From assembly GCF_016920785.2 (NCBI RefSeq), contig NW_024609835.1, positions 26,857,297-26,921,296 of the forward strand: a stretch of DNA of 64,000 bases, in the 5' to 3' direction. The translations under genes and the position numbers were made by a program. Positions 22,614 to 33,160 of the stretch are shown piece by piece. Under the pieces are notes generated by a model. It ran no database searches. It saw nothing but the letters and a program-made list of their open reading frames with translations, and was not told the DNA's origin. The stretch comes from Ixodes scapularis (taxonomy: Eukaryota; Arthropoda; Arachnida; Ixodida; Ixodidae). Numbering within the stretch: the first letter of the stretch is position 1; each line of letters starts with the position of its first letter.

Positions 22614-24924
22614 ACATTAGAGTTGGCGATGAAAATTATACAAAAGGAAACAGTTTACGGAAGAAGCACACGGAAAAGGGCCCATTGCAGTAAAAAGATA
22701 CTGAAATAAAATTATTTCTTAAGCTAGTTGAATAAACATCTTAAATACAAAAGCGAAAAAGACAGGGGCAGATCAAAGATACGGACAGGACAAGCACCCG
22801 CTTTCAACTGAGCGTTTCATGCATGGAAAGTGAAATAGGAAAATTATAGAAGAAAGACGAACATTAAAATGCTAAATGCATTCGCACAAAAAAAAAATTA
22901 AAATATTATTTGAAAATTAAAAAAAATAACAAAGTGAAATTGAAAAAAAACAACATAGAAAGACAGAACAAAAAAAACAGCCAAATTAAAAAAAATTATA
23001 TTGTCTGAATGTATTTTTTTAGGCGGATGTATTCAGCATTTTCTTGTCGTCTTTCTACGGCCAACGCGACCCGATTAGCGGCGAGATGTTTTGGTGGCGC
23101 CCTACTGTGGTTCCCCCTTGTGACGTCATTACCTTGCAAACAACAAGTTCGATGGTGTTTGTAAATAGCATGGTGGAAGCTTGAAATCATTGCGCTCTCA
23201 AAGGAACACTGCCAACACCGTCAAAATTAAAGTTCTTTCATTCCTCTTATTTCGTCAATGATAAATCCCCTTTCCGACGTCATAGTCAGCGTTCGGCTAA
23301 TCGTGGAAGGCCGACCACAGCGACGCTTTCGGTCGCGCACGTCGCCAATAGGAGCGTTGGAACGATGCACGTGACACCACTTGACGGGAGCGTTTATGTA
23401 ACTGCGCAAAATCCGAGAGCCGGAGGACCCGGCTGTCGTCTGCTTCCGAAGTGTCGTCTGCTGCGAAACCTAACAACCTCAGATGAACGTCCGCCGCCGC
23501 AACGCTGTCGTCCACAATAGAGTAGCGACTGCTTTGGAAATTGTTCATGAAAAGCCATACGCTCAATTTACCCTCGAATCTGTAGGGAGTTTTAGTAGAT
23601 CGTTTTCGAAGGCCCGCCACCGCTCCGAGCGCGCGCTTCAGAGCATGCATCGAAGTGGCAGCGCGAGCTCCCGCTACGATTAGCGTGGCCTGAAAACACG
23701 ACCTACTAAAACTCTGTTGTAATAGGTGCTAATAGCTGCTCGATGTTTTGAGCAACAGCGATCGATTACACAGCTGGAATCTTTCAAAAGTCGTGTTCTT
23801 CGCGGAAAAGAGTTGATCCGAATGGAAATATCGTTGAAAAGGAACATGGTTACGTCTTTCTTCCGCGTTGTGTAGTATTGCGGTAAAAAGAGCCTGCGTT
23901 AAACGCGACTCAGCTAGAAGAAATTGTATCGCGCTAGTCGCACTTACGCTTCACGTGACTGTATATTACAAGGCTCACCGGTGCTGTGCACGTTCTCGGG
24001 TAGTGCAGTTGGTTAAACTGTTGATCGGTGGGTCAGAGATTCGCCTTGCCAAAAGTTCGAATCGAATTATTATTTGTTTTTTAGCGTTTTACATTTAATA
24101 ACGTTACATATTCACGCCATCATCCGGTGCTTTCGCGATGTTTTGATTTGCAAGGAGATAAAACGCTCTCTCGCATTTTTCCTTTTTCGTTTAATTGACG
24201 TGGCCTTCAGAAACGAGCGCAAGTGGACCTGCAGACGCTATTTTTTGTTCCAAGGACCCGCTTCTAATAATATTTTGTTAAATTCCAAATATCATACCGA
24301 TCTGGATTGCTGCAGAAGACTGGTAAATATCAACAACTCGCGAGAGAGTGATTTTCCAGGTAGGGTTTGGAAGGTGAAGAGAATGTAAATGTGAGCATTT
24401 ACATACTCCTCCTCAATCTGGTAAGTTGTTTTCAGGTTTTTTTTCTCGGTAAGTTGACTGACTTGCAGAACAAACTTGAACTTAGAAGTTTCCTTGAAAG
24501 TAGTTACCTTTTCGCATTTAATACTGTGCTCAGATACCTTTCAGAGCTGAGTATTTCGGCTTTTATCAATTAATTTTTACAAATGAGACAAATCCACGTG
24601 AAGAGAAGCAGAAACAAAAAAAATGAGTGCTTATGAGATTACCTTTTAACCCCTTACCGCAGCCACCTGTAGTGTTTTTTTTTTCATCAAATGACTTAAT
24701 TTAGTTTAATTGCTTGAGGAAGAAAGCACACAGATATACACCCAAGTTTCAGTGAAAATCGGCGTAGTCCCGGTTCTGTATCTGGCTCGATTTGAAAAAA
24801 ATAAGAACCCACATCTACTGAGTTATCATTTTACCGGGAACTTCGTAACTTATTAGAATTATTTCATGGTAGTATTTCACTGAAATATGGAGGGGGGATC
24901 GGTGGCCGATAAAGATTTAAAAAA
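22614..24924. other. Unassigned; A-rich tract at about 22850-23000
   Basis: Low-complexity A/T-rich DNA with (AAAAT)-like runs, then ordinary sequence. A very weak tRNA-like stretch occurs at 24000-24066. No gene is supported. Confidence 0.45.
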
Positions 24925-24931
24925 AAGGGAT

Positions 24932-25190
24932 CGTTGGCCGAGTGGATTAGCGCACACCAGCTCGGAGCACGTTGAGCGGAAGCTCGCGCTGCAGAACCCA
25001 GGATACTGGATTCAATCCCCTTTCCTGCCCGTTTCGATATGGATGAGCATCGTACCGGCGTGTGGTCGTGTATCACTACTGCGTGATGCACGTTAAAGAC
25101 CCCAGGCTAGCGGTTGTACTGCACTGGCTAAATTGCTCATCTACAGCTGGGAGACTCGTCGCCCTTGGAGGCAGACCAAGTTCTACGCTG
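24932..25190 (+). mobile_element. tRNA-derived SINE
   Basis: A box A (TGGCCGAGTGG, 24935-24945) and box B (GGATTCAATCC, 25008-25018) at tRNA-like spacing, with a long variable region, point to a type-II tRNA (Ser/Leu-like) ancestor. The body carries the CACGTTAAAGACCCCAG block shared with 22090-22183. Pol III would transcribe it; mobilisation would need a partner LINE. Ends and target duplications are not clear. Confidence 0.7.
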
Positions 25191-26302
25191 TATAAACATA
25201 CACACAACCCAATTTTTTTTTTCTAGGTGTAGAGTTAAGGCATGTAATAACCAATTACAAACCAGAGTTACGCGTGGTATTGCATTCGGAGTCGCTCTGC
25301 TTTCAATATGTTGGTGGCTCTAAAAGAGCCGTTTAAAAATCGTGAAGCCAGACTGAATCTTGTAGTGCCGATTAGCACAGCTCCTTGCAAAAGTCTCCAT
25401 TACCAAAGTACTAATTCACAACCCAGGTCATCACTTAAGTTATCTGTGGTGGAGTCTTGAGACAGCGGCACCACAACGCTCCCTCCGACATTTCTGCCCA
25501 AGCCGTCAAGTTCCCACGTCTTCTTCTCGACGGTCGGGGCGTGCTTCAAGGTAAGCCGCCCAGTTGTCTGGTGTAACCTGGTTGATCGCAGCAGGCAGGA
25601 AAGCTTCAACGTCTTTAAGTTTGAACGTCGTATTAAGGCTTGCAGCATACCGCAATTGACCTGACTCCAGACGAGCTCAATACATGCCTTGCATGTGACG
25701 TTACGCTAGGGAAGGACGGGCCCTGCACTATGCTGGTGGTGGACTTCACACCGCGCGGATGCGCTTACCAAGGCGTAGGATATGACGCTAACCGCCCGGG
25801 CATGCGCTGGCATGCACCATATTATCAACAAAGGAACCTAGTTGTGTTACATGTGAACTTTGAAAAACGTGCCAAGATTGCGATGATGACGTTTAGCCAG
25901 TACGTGCGGAATTTTTCGGCATTGGTGAGATTGCGCTACGAGCAAAAAGTTTAGGTCACCGATAAAGTTTCAAAACAAAAAACTGTCGGTCGCTAAAAAA
26001 AAAATGTTTCATTGCGCGTTTTAAAATTTCACAAGCGGCTCTAAAAGTCGCTTGTAAAAAAAAAAAAAAAAAAAAAAAAGGTTTAAAATTTTGCGAAATG
26101 CTGGTAAACAACGCAAGGTTACCGTCATAATCTAAACTCTGAGACAAGGATAAATCCAGTAACGGAAAAGACAACTCTCATTGTCTCAGGGTTTATATTA
26201 TGATGTTTCATAACCGGCTAGCTTGCATACTTTCGCTCCTTGCAAAGGTTACCGTCTCGCGGGCGGCACAAACCGATGCCCCGGCGGCATCGTCTCGGCG
26301 AG
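25191..26302. other. Unassigned stretch with an unrecognised 104-codon ORF
   Basis: A plus ORF at 25640-25954 and a minus ORF at 25400-25648 are open but show no motifs or splice context I recognise. A poly-A run lies near 26057-26080. Confidence 0.35.
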
Positions 26303-26599
26303 CTTCCAGCCAGTGTGGGACAAAATACTCGATAAAAGTATTTAAGTTAAGTTACTAAATACCGGCTTCATAAAGTATTTAAAATACTGCTCAAGTTACT
26401 TTCACTGTAATGTATCTGAGTAGAGTACAATTACTTAGAAATGTATTTCAAGTTCTTTTGAAGATACTTCCGCATTGTTTACTTTGTATGGACGTCAGTG
26501 ACAACGACAATTATACAGATCCACAAATCTGGTTTACCAGAATGGTTTATTAGTACGTAACAACACAAACCGGCAAAAAAATCGTACACATAAAAAAAG

Positions 26600-26882
26600 A
26601 CCTGCGCGTCTACTTACCCGCAAAACACTCAAAGAACTAATCTCTGCGATCTGCGAAATCAGCTCAGCGAATGAAAAGGCGGAACATCTATTTAGACCTC
26701 AAAATTTAGTCTGCGCTATGGCATTACGCAATGCAAGCATGACGGTTGCATTGCGTAATGCCACAGCGCAGACTTAATTTTGAGGTTCAAACAAATGTTC
26801 CGCCTGATCGTTCGCTGAGCTGATTTCGTAGATCGCAGAGATTAGTTCTTTGAGTGTTTTGCGGGTAAGTAGACGCGCAGGT
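26600..26882. repeat. 283-bp near-perfect palindrome
   Basis: From ACCTGCGCGTCTACTTACCC to its exact complement at 26863-26882 the two arms of about 125 bp match with only a few differences around a short AGCATGACGGTT centre. It is likely a MITE inserted in the surrounding hAT-like element. Transcripts would form long hairpin RNA. Confidence 0.9.
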
Positions 26883-27240
26883 ATTTCTTAGAGTGTCTGG
26901 CTATTTTGTGCAATACAACTATAAGGAGTAGACTATTGTCACGAATGAAAAATCATGATGCGGCGAATAGCTGAAGAAACTAAACATTTATTGGGGTGAA
27001 CTTGTGCCCAAAACAAAATAAAGAAAGGCTAGCGTCGCAGGCGTCGATGTCGGCGAAACAGCGGGATCGGACGCTGGGGCGAGATTGACTCCGGACCGCC
27101 ACGCGAAGCACCTTTTGTACCCGCGTGGGTTCTGGAACATTCAGCGTAGAACGTTCGGCGCGTAGAACATTCGTAAATCGAACACACGACAAGGTTTTCA
27201 AACTTACGAGAATGTCAAGTTGAAAGAATGAACTAAAGAG

Positions 27241-27312
27241 GCGTGCGCTCCCTGGAATCGAACCTGGAGGCTCCACGTGAGAGCCAAGAGTGGTAACCAT
27301 TCGGCCACACGC
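27241..27312 (-). pseudogene. tRNA-Glu(CTC)-like pseudogene or SINE head
   Basis: On the minus strand, 72 nt carry a 7-bp acceptor stem (GCGTGTG/CGCACGC), box A GGCCGAATGGTTA, an anticodon loop CTCTCAC reading CTC (Glu), and box B GGTTCGATTCC. The acceptor stem is intact, but the anticodon stem is poorly paired and the T-stem has an A-A mismatch. No T-run terminator follows directly. It is more likely a pseudogene or tRNA-derived SINE head than a working tRNA. Confidence 0.55.
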
Positions 27313-27346
27313 TGTACCAAAAATGATACAAATCATTTTTGGTACA
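27312..27346. repeat. Hairpin abutting the tRNA-like sequence
   Basis: Arms CTGTACCAAAAATGAT and ATCATTTTTGGTAC form about a 15-bp stem with a 4-nt loop, starting exactly where the tRNA-like acceptor stem begins. Confidence 0.75.
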
Positions 27347-28734
27347 GAAATAAAGATATCGCTTAAGCTATAGTGACATCGCTGAATATCGGGGCCTACG
27401 GCGCACTTTAGATGCATCGTTTAACTTCAATCCATATTCCCTATTTGGGGAGTTGACTATAAACAAACTTCGGATACGGATACGAGTGTGTGGATAACGA
27501 AAAGAACCTACACAATAGTCACGGCAGTGGTCTCACCTTCTTCAAGTAGGTTGAGTTTAGAAAGGCACTCAACGTTGGTAAACGCGTTGTTGGGATTTTA
27601 GAGGTCATCCAGCTTTTAGTTCGGTTCCTGTCCCGTTCTCTGCTTATCAATGTTCGCTTACAGACAGTGTTCTTGAGAGCAATAAGTGACGGACTGACGA
27701 CAAAAGAAAACGTCGACGTTTTGCAGTAGCGGAGTTAAATATAAAACAAGCAAAACTATTTTTTGTCCATTTTTCATTTTTTATTATTTGTTTTTTTCTT
27801 GACACTCAAGTCTGCATTGATGTCATAGGTCGCTTCCCGGTCTGCGTTGCGCCTCAGTGTGGCAATCTTTACTTCCATAAAACCACCCCTTTTGTTTGAG
27901 GATTTTTCCAGGGAAACTCTAAAAAACAAAAGACGCCATTGGGAAGGCGAGGGGAAAACCTTCATTGTACGAACTTCAGGCTGAAACATGAGTAACAAAC
28001 GGTAATTTTTTTTCCACGTGCTCATTCAAAGTCACCGTAGCTAATGGGAACTAACAACAGGATTTGGTTGCTCGGAAGAGTGTTCATGCCCACGCCACTT
28101 CATACTGAAAAATTCGGAAAATGGCGGCACGTAAAAAATGTATTTAAGATAATGAGTACAAGATATTCAGAAATGTAATTAAGGTACAGTATCAAATACT
28201 CTCGATCAAAAGTATTTGTAAGATACCAAGATACTTAAAAAAAGTATTTGAAATACAGCATCATGAGTAGAGTATTTGAGATAAGCACAAGTCTGGCTTG
28301 CACACGGGGGCCGCCGCCGACCGATCGCCGTCTGGCCGGGCTCGCGGCGCGACAATTGCCCGTACTCGGCCGGGTGGCCCCGTAGGTGCGCTCGAAGCGT
28401 GGAAACGGCGTGATGTAACGAAAGGCAAAGGGCATCTACATCACGAACGGGCAAAAGCTGATGCAAAGGCGTGCGCGAACGTAAACACCGGCAGAAAAGT
28501 GCCGTCCCTCGCCGCAATGAAATGCGTCCCGCAAACTTAGCAATCCGCGGGGGCATCTCTTTCCTGCCGCTCGTACTTTCTCTAGCTTGACGGCTACTCC
28601 GTCTCGAGGGGCATGCCAACGACGTGATCGTCCGGCATGCGTTGGGATACGTAGTAATTGCTACAGCCGAGCGCGACGCAGTTTACCATTGCTCTCGCTG
28701 CGAAGGGCCGTCGAGTCAACTACCAGCGTGGTGG

Positions 28735-30320
28735 TTACGGCTGTTCGACGTCATCATGTGACAGGTGCAAAGCATGTATAGGACTCAGCTCGCATTGGTA
28801 CGGTGGCAGACGAAGTACAATGTGTCCATGCTGCTGAGCAATTGAATCAGTGCGATACATATCGAGGCCGGGTGTCAGGCACCTCTCGTTGGCGATGAGC
28901 TCCAGTAGTTCAGTCTTCAGCATTTTAACGCACCACTGAACGGCGTGGGTGGTCAGCCAGGAGTTTAGGACTGCAATTCCTCCTTCCGCGCGAGGCTCGT
29001 AGGGGAGGCATGCAGCTTGACCAAGTTGTAGGACGCGTTGTCCATCACAATCACGCTGTATTACGCTGTTGGTCTTCAGGTTGGATAGTAACTTGCAAAC
29101 AAACCACGCTTCAAAACCCTTCCCATCCATTCCTTGATGGTACTCGACGGACCCCTCCTTAACGCGGAAGACTTCATCAGCACCGTTGATGAATCCATCT
29201 TTAATCCCAGCGTGCACGATGAGTCGCTCCCCCTTTCAAGACGGATCCTTCACCCCGGGCGTTTGTCCTCTCATGAATGCATCCCGTGCAGACAACACGG
29301 CAGTGTCCACCCGTACCTTTCCGGTAAAATAACCGGCGTTCACAGTGTTCAGCCACGTCTCATCAAGGTAACAGACAGGTCGTCCCTGCTTTCTGTACTC
29401 TTGCATGTCGCGGAGATAGCTTGCTTGACAAGTCCACACTTTCCAAGAGCTTCCACAGGGCCCTCCAGAGGGACGCACGGATGAGGTCGCCCAGCCCAGC
29501 TTCTCACTTTGCCCAGCAACTGCAGATACGAAAACGAGGGAAACACTTCAATATTCGGCATTCTATCAATATTATGACAATGTCCATGGTATTTATATCC
29601 ATAGTCCATAGCGTTTATATCCATAGTCCATAGTAGGACGCATTTTCCATCACAATCACGCTGCATTATACGCTGCTGGTCTTCAGGTAGGATACTAACT
29701 TGAAAAAACAAATAAATACTATGGCAATGTTTGCAGACGTTTAATATCAGGTGTTACTACTATTTCCAGCGAATTGGATATTTCAAGCTAGAAGTTTGGG
29801 ACATTCACAGGTAAACCGTATAGATAAGGTCGTGTGACGAGGAGTATTACAGACGCGTCACTGTACATGCCTTTGTGAAAATATCAGATTGCGCTTCTAA
29901 GCCCAGTGCATCGGGTATGCTGGGAAGTCATATTTTCAGAATTCGCGCATGTCAATAAAATGTGGCGCTCGAATCTCCGTGACACTGCAGTGATACTGAG
30001 CCGTGCAAATTATTACTAGACTCATAAAGCATACCTGGCACGAAGTATTGCTCTCGTTCCGTCGGAAGTACTCGTTCATGAGCTTCCTCGGTGATTGGAG
30101 GCTGAACGAGTCGAGCAGGTACCGTGCTGGCTGCGCTTTCCTCTTCCGAACTCGCTTCGGCGATGCCACTGACAACACACCCTTCTGGTGACACAACCAA
30201 CTCTTTCTTCCACCGGCGCAAAGTTGTCTTTGAAGCGTCGGACAGTGTCGAGATACTCTCGAGCACTTCGTTGCACGACGCTTTTGGCGACTGTCGACGC
30301 AGCACCGAGTAGGCGTTCAA
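28735..30320 (-). pseudogene. Tc1/mariner-IS630-type DDE transposase, broken
   Basis: On the minus strand, 30320 onward encodes a helix-turn-helix-like start (NAYSVLRRQSPKASCNEVLE, then SISTLSDASKTTLRRWKKEL). About 29560 reads MPNIEVFPSFSYLQLLGKVR. From 29478 comes RPVCYLDETWLNT (first catalytic Asp), SARDAFMRGQTPGVKDPS, an in-frame TGA, then LIVHAGIKDGFINGADEVF. Near 29060 a shifted frame gives VIVMDNASYN (second Asp). The third box is GHIVLRLPPYQCELSPIHAL, where family members have NPIE, so the final acidic residue is lost. Damage includes the stop, frameshifts and a partial duplication: 29630-29706 repeats 29025-29100. Its own TIRs were not found. Confidence 0.78.
29585..29637. repeat. Short tandem repeat (TTTATATCCATAGTCCATAG)
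   Basis: Two to three copies of a unit of about 23 bp lie inside the transposase pseudogene, next to a duplicated transposase segment. Confidence 0.75.
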
Positions 30321-30882
30321 AACAATATGTCAGGATCGCCTACCCAGGACGGTGTTCCCCAACGGTGTCCAGAAACGATCCGGTGAAGCAAGGAAAGTTT
30401 TCGATTCACGACGTGCTTGGAGCAGCCATTTCTCACGTGTGAACCGACAGAGCAGCGAACGGAAAGAAAGAAGCGACGACAACGGTGCCAACGCGTTCAC
30501 TGCGCCAACGGGGCTAGGAGAAGACGAAAATCAGGAGCGAATACGGAAATGTTGCGTCACATTGTTGGTTTAAGGATAAGCTAAACTTATAAAATCCAGA
30601 ATATTCGATTATTATTTTTGATTTAACCTCGATAGTGGTGGAATCGCGCAAAGTCAATTGCCCTTAAAAAAAAAAAAAAAAAAAAGAAGCATAGAACTAC
30701 TTTTTGTGGCGGACGGCGCTGTCGCTGTGATAGTAATGAGGCCCCGCAGCCTTCGTAAAGCCCCTCCACGATCTAGAAGGTCATCTCTCGGCGCCTAGCG
30801 GCGAAAGCCCGGAGGTTTCAACTCCGGTCACAAATGCATAAGGAACGTAAGAAAATCGCTTTTTTTTTTTTTTTTTTTTCAA
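30321..30882. other. 5' flank of the transposase remnant; poly-A and poly-T
   Basis: The minus strand keeps a possible untranslated or early coding stretch (a GAAATGGCTGC start near 30435). A poly-A run (30665-30684) and a poly-T run (about 30860-30879) follow. Nothing else recognised. Confidence 0.4.
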
Positions 30883-30953
30883 TAGGGACCTTCAGCAAAC
30901 CGCTGCCGTGCTCCGCGTACCGCACTACCGGAGCCTTTGAAGCATGCTTTTAA
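30883..30953. mobile_element. Left half of a foldback MITE split by the PLE
   Basis: AGGGACCTTCAGCAAACCGC, then TGCTCCGCGTACCGCACTAC, is mirrored at 34925-34987. The half ends in the PLE target duplication TGCTTTTAA (30945-30953). Confidence 0.65.
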
Positions 30954-31146
30954 TAAAACTTTGGTTGGGGCTAGTTGGTTCATATCGATTAAAAGGTTAA
31001 AAGGCGCAAACACACAGGACGAAAAAAGGGACACGTACGACACGGACAGGCGCCAACTTCCAACTGATTTATTGAAACACGAATCATCGTCAAACTCGAT
31101 CCCAATCGCCTAAACACATGCAACTGATAAAAATTCCTATCGCTCA

Positions 31147-33160
31147 TTACACACATCCTTCAAGAAACACAATTTCTTTGGTTAACAGATAAAGAGACGG
31201 CATGCTTACGCATCTGTCGGCCGCTTTGTGTATACAGAAAGCTTCGATTAGTTCTCTTTCCATTTTTTCATTCCTTTTCTTGACAAACCTTGTGAGCTCA
31301 AACAAAGGTTCGCACCCACATCGTTTGCAGTGCTCCGCAAGATGCCCACCCGAATTATTGCTTACGGCAAGCTCATGTTCGCGCGCTCTTTCATTAAAGC
31401 ATCGGCCGGTCTGACCGGAGTAAACTTGGCCGCAACTAAAAGGAATCTCATACACCTCCTTAGTCACGCATTCGGTGTATCTTGTTAAATGTTTCTTTGA
31501 GCACACCACATACTTTCGTTTTGTCATCGCGGAGCATATCTTTGAAAGTTTGCACGGGGCTGAGAAGACGACGTTAACCCTGTGTCTAACAGCCATCTTT
31601 TTTAAATTGTGGGACACTTTGTGCAAATATGGTATCACCTGCACTGGCATCTTGTCTGTATTTTCACGACTTTTGTCAACACCCTCTCGTTTAATTTTCT
31701 GTAAGAGCCTTTCACACACACTTGTCACTAAACTCTTCGGGTAACCGGCCCTCCTCAAGCGTGCGGCCTGCTGATCAAAGCTGACCGGAAGTCTATGGTG
31801 GCAGCTTTTTGTAATGGCTGCCTGAAAGCAGGAGGATGCAATCCCCCGTTTTACGAGCTTTGAGTGGGCGCTGCTAAAAGAAAGGAGGCCTTTCTTAGTT
31901 CGTGCATTATAACTCCAGCACAAATGATCCTTAGTAAAAAAGAGCTGTATATCTAGAAACTGAATACTGCCGTCGTTAGGCATTTCCCAACTGAAGTTCA
32001 GTCCTCCGAACAAAGACTTAAACAGCTTAACAATTTCTGCCACGTCATTATCCATACAATTCGCTGTACATTCCCCCAAAATAACCAAAAAATCATCCAC
32101 ATAGCGGAAGATCTTGACCACATTCATCCCGTCAAGATTCCTCGATATGCGCTTGTCCATGGCAGAAAGATAAATGTCACACAAAACAGGTGCCACTGAA
32201 GAACCAATACAAATACCACTCTTTTGTACGTAGAACTGTTCATTAAAATCAACGGCCGTGGAAAAAGTAAAATTCTAACAGCGCTATAAAATGATCGAAG
32301 TTGACACCCGTAGAATTCTGGAACCCCACTTCACCTGACTGCGTTATGCTCTCTCGAACAGCGATGTAAAGCCCATCATGGGGAACCGAGTAGAACAGCT
32401 CTTCTACATCCACAGAAAAGGCTGTGGCCGCATTCTTCAACCCTGTTTTCAAATCTTGAATTAGTTCCCCGGAGCTTCGAACCAGAGCGGGATCGTCAAT
32501 GTCCAAGGCACTTAGGTGACGCTGTAAGTACCTGCTGACCTGGACCTGCCAGGCACTCTTTTCCGAGACAATGACTCGTAAGGGACAGCTAGGCTTATGA
32601 GTCTTGCCGCTAAAGAAGACCCCCAAAAACCATTTTCTGCCTTGTTGACCGCCTTTCTTAATCCTTCAAGGTTCACGTCTTTGAGCAACCTCAGCGCAGC
32701 CGTCCTTTGCTTCTTCGGGAGAAACTCGACAGGCTTGAAATTTTTTTCAATAGCCGCTAAAGCCTTGTCCTGGAAAAGGTCTTCCCTTATCAAAACAAAA
32801 CCGCCTTCTTTGTCGGCTTCTACCACTGTAAGCCCACTGTCCTTCATAAAGTCAACGATTTTTCTAACAGGAGGTTGTTTCCTCGGTTGTCGACTCACTG
32901 TGTGCTTGAAACAGTCCACGCCTTCACTGATGACTCGCTCTCTGTCCTGTTCGCTGACGCGGTTGGCAACCCGGCGCACCATGCCCAGAAGCTCATGCTG
33001 CTTCGAAGAAGGCTCATAGCTGTACTTCGGACCCTTTTCCAGAGTCATCCGCACGTCTCCCGGCAAGGAGCCATCGCCCAGTACAGTGACGTTGTTCGCA
33101 CAAGTGGCCGCACTTTTCTTCTTGGGCGGAAGGTTCATGCGTACGCGCTGCCACGAATGT
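31147..33160 (-). pseudogene. PLE reverse transcriptase / GIY-YIG protein, minus copy
   Basis: The N-terminal part (from about 33160) includes TVLGDGSLPGDVRMTLEKGP and SGLTVVEADKEGGFVLIRED. The RT core follows with GKTHKPSCPLRVIVSEKSAW, SSVAPVLCDIYLSAMD and the catalytic YVDDFLV box, then FLDIQLFF. The C-terminal part has CSKKHLTRYTECVTKEVYEI, then PFSCGQVYSGQTGRCFNERA (GIY-YIG nuclease, with YIG reading YSG) and HCKRCGCEPLF. A one-base shift near 32623 and a 2-bp deletion near 32265 break it into three frames. 31147-32196 stays open for 349 codons. The 5' end is truncated at the junction. It would have primed reverse transcription at nicked DNA or chromosome ends. Confidence 0.88.

Larger units (their letters stand above)
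26311..28295. mobile_element. hAT-like element, about 2 kb (CAGACTTGTGC family)
   Basis: The right end reads GCACAAGTCTG, the same terminus type as the hAT at 44087-50236 (CAGACTTGTACGT). The left end is diverged (CAGTGTGGGACAAAATACT). Subterminal regions on both sides are runs of AAATACT/AGTATTT motifs. The 8-bp flanks (GCTTCCAG and GCTTGCAC) agree at 6 of 8 positions. It contains a large palindrome and a tRNA-like sequence; no transposase is recognised. Confidence 0.55.

Noticed and set aside
24000..24066. tRNA gene
   Set aside because: AGTTGGTTAA and AGTTCGAATC resemble Pol III boxes, but no consistent acceptor or anticodon stem can be drawn.
25640..25954. 104-codon plus ORF as a host gene
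   Set aside because: No recognisable domain, no promoter or splice context, and a similar-length ORF on the opposite strand next to it.
28206..28619. 137-codon minus ORF as the DDE transposase C-terminus
   Set aside because: It lies beyond the RLPPYQCELSP box, partly inside the hAT-like end (to 28295), and has no matching motif.
32597..33019. 140-codon plus ORF inside the minus PLE copy
   Set aside because: It is the antisense shadow of the PLE reading frame; similarity to the frame at 33285 arises from the palindrome.
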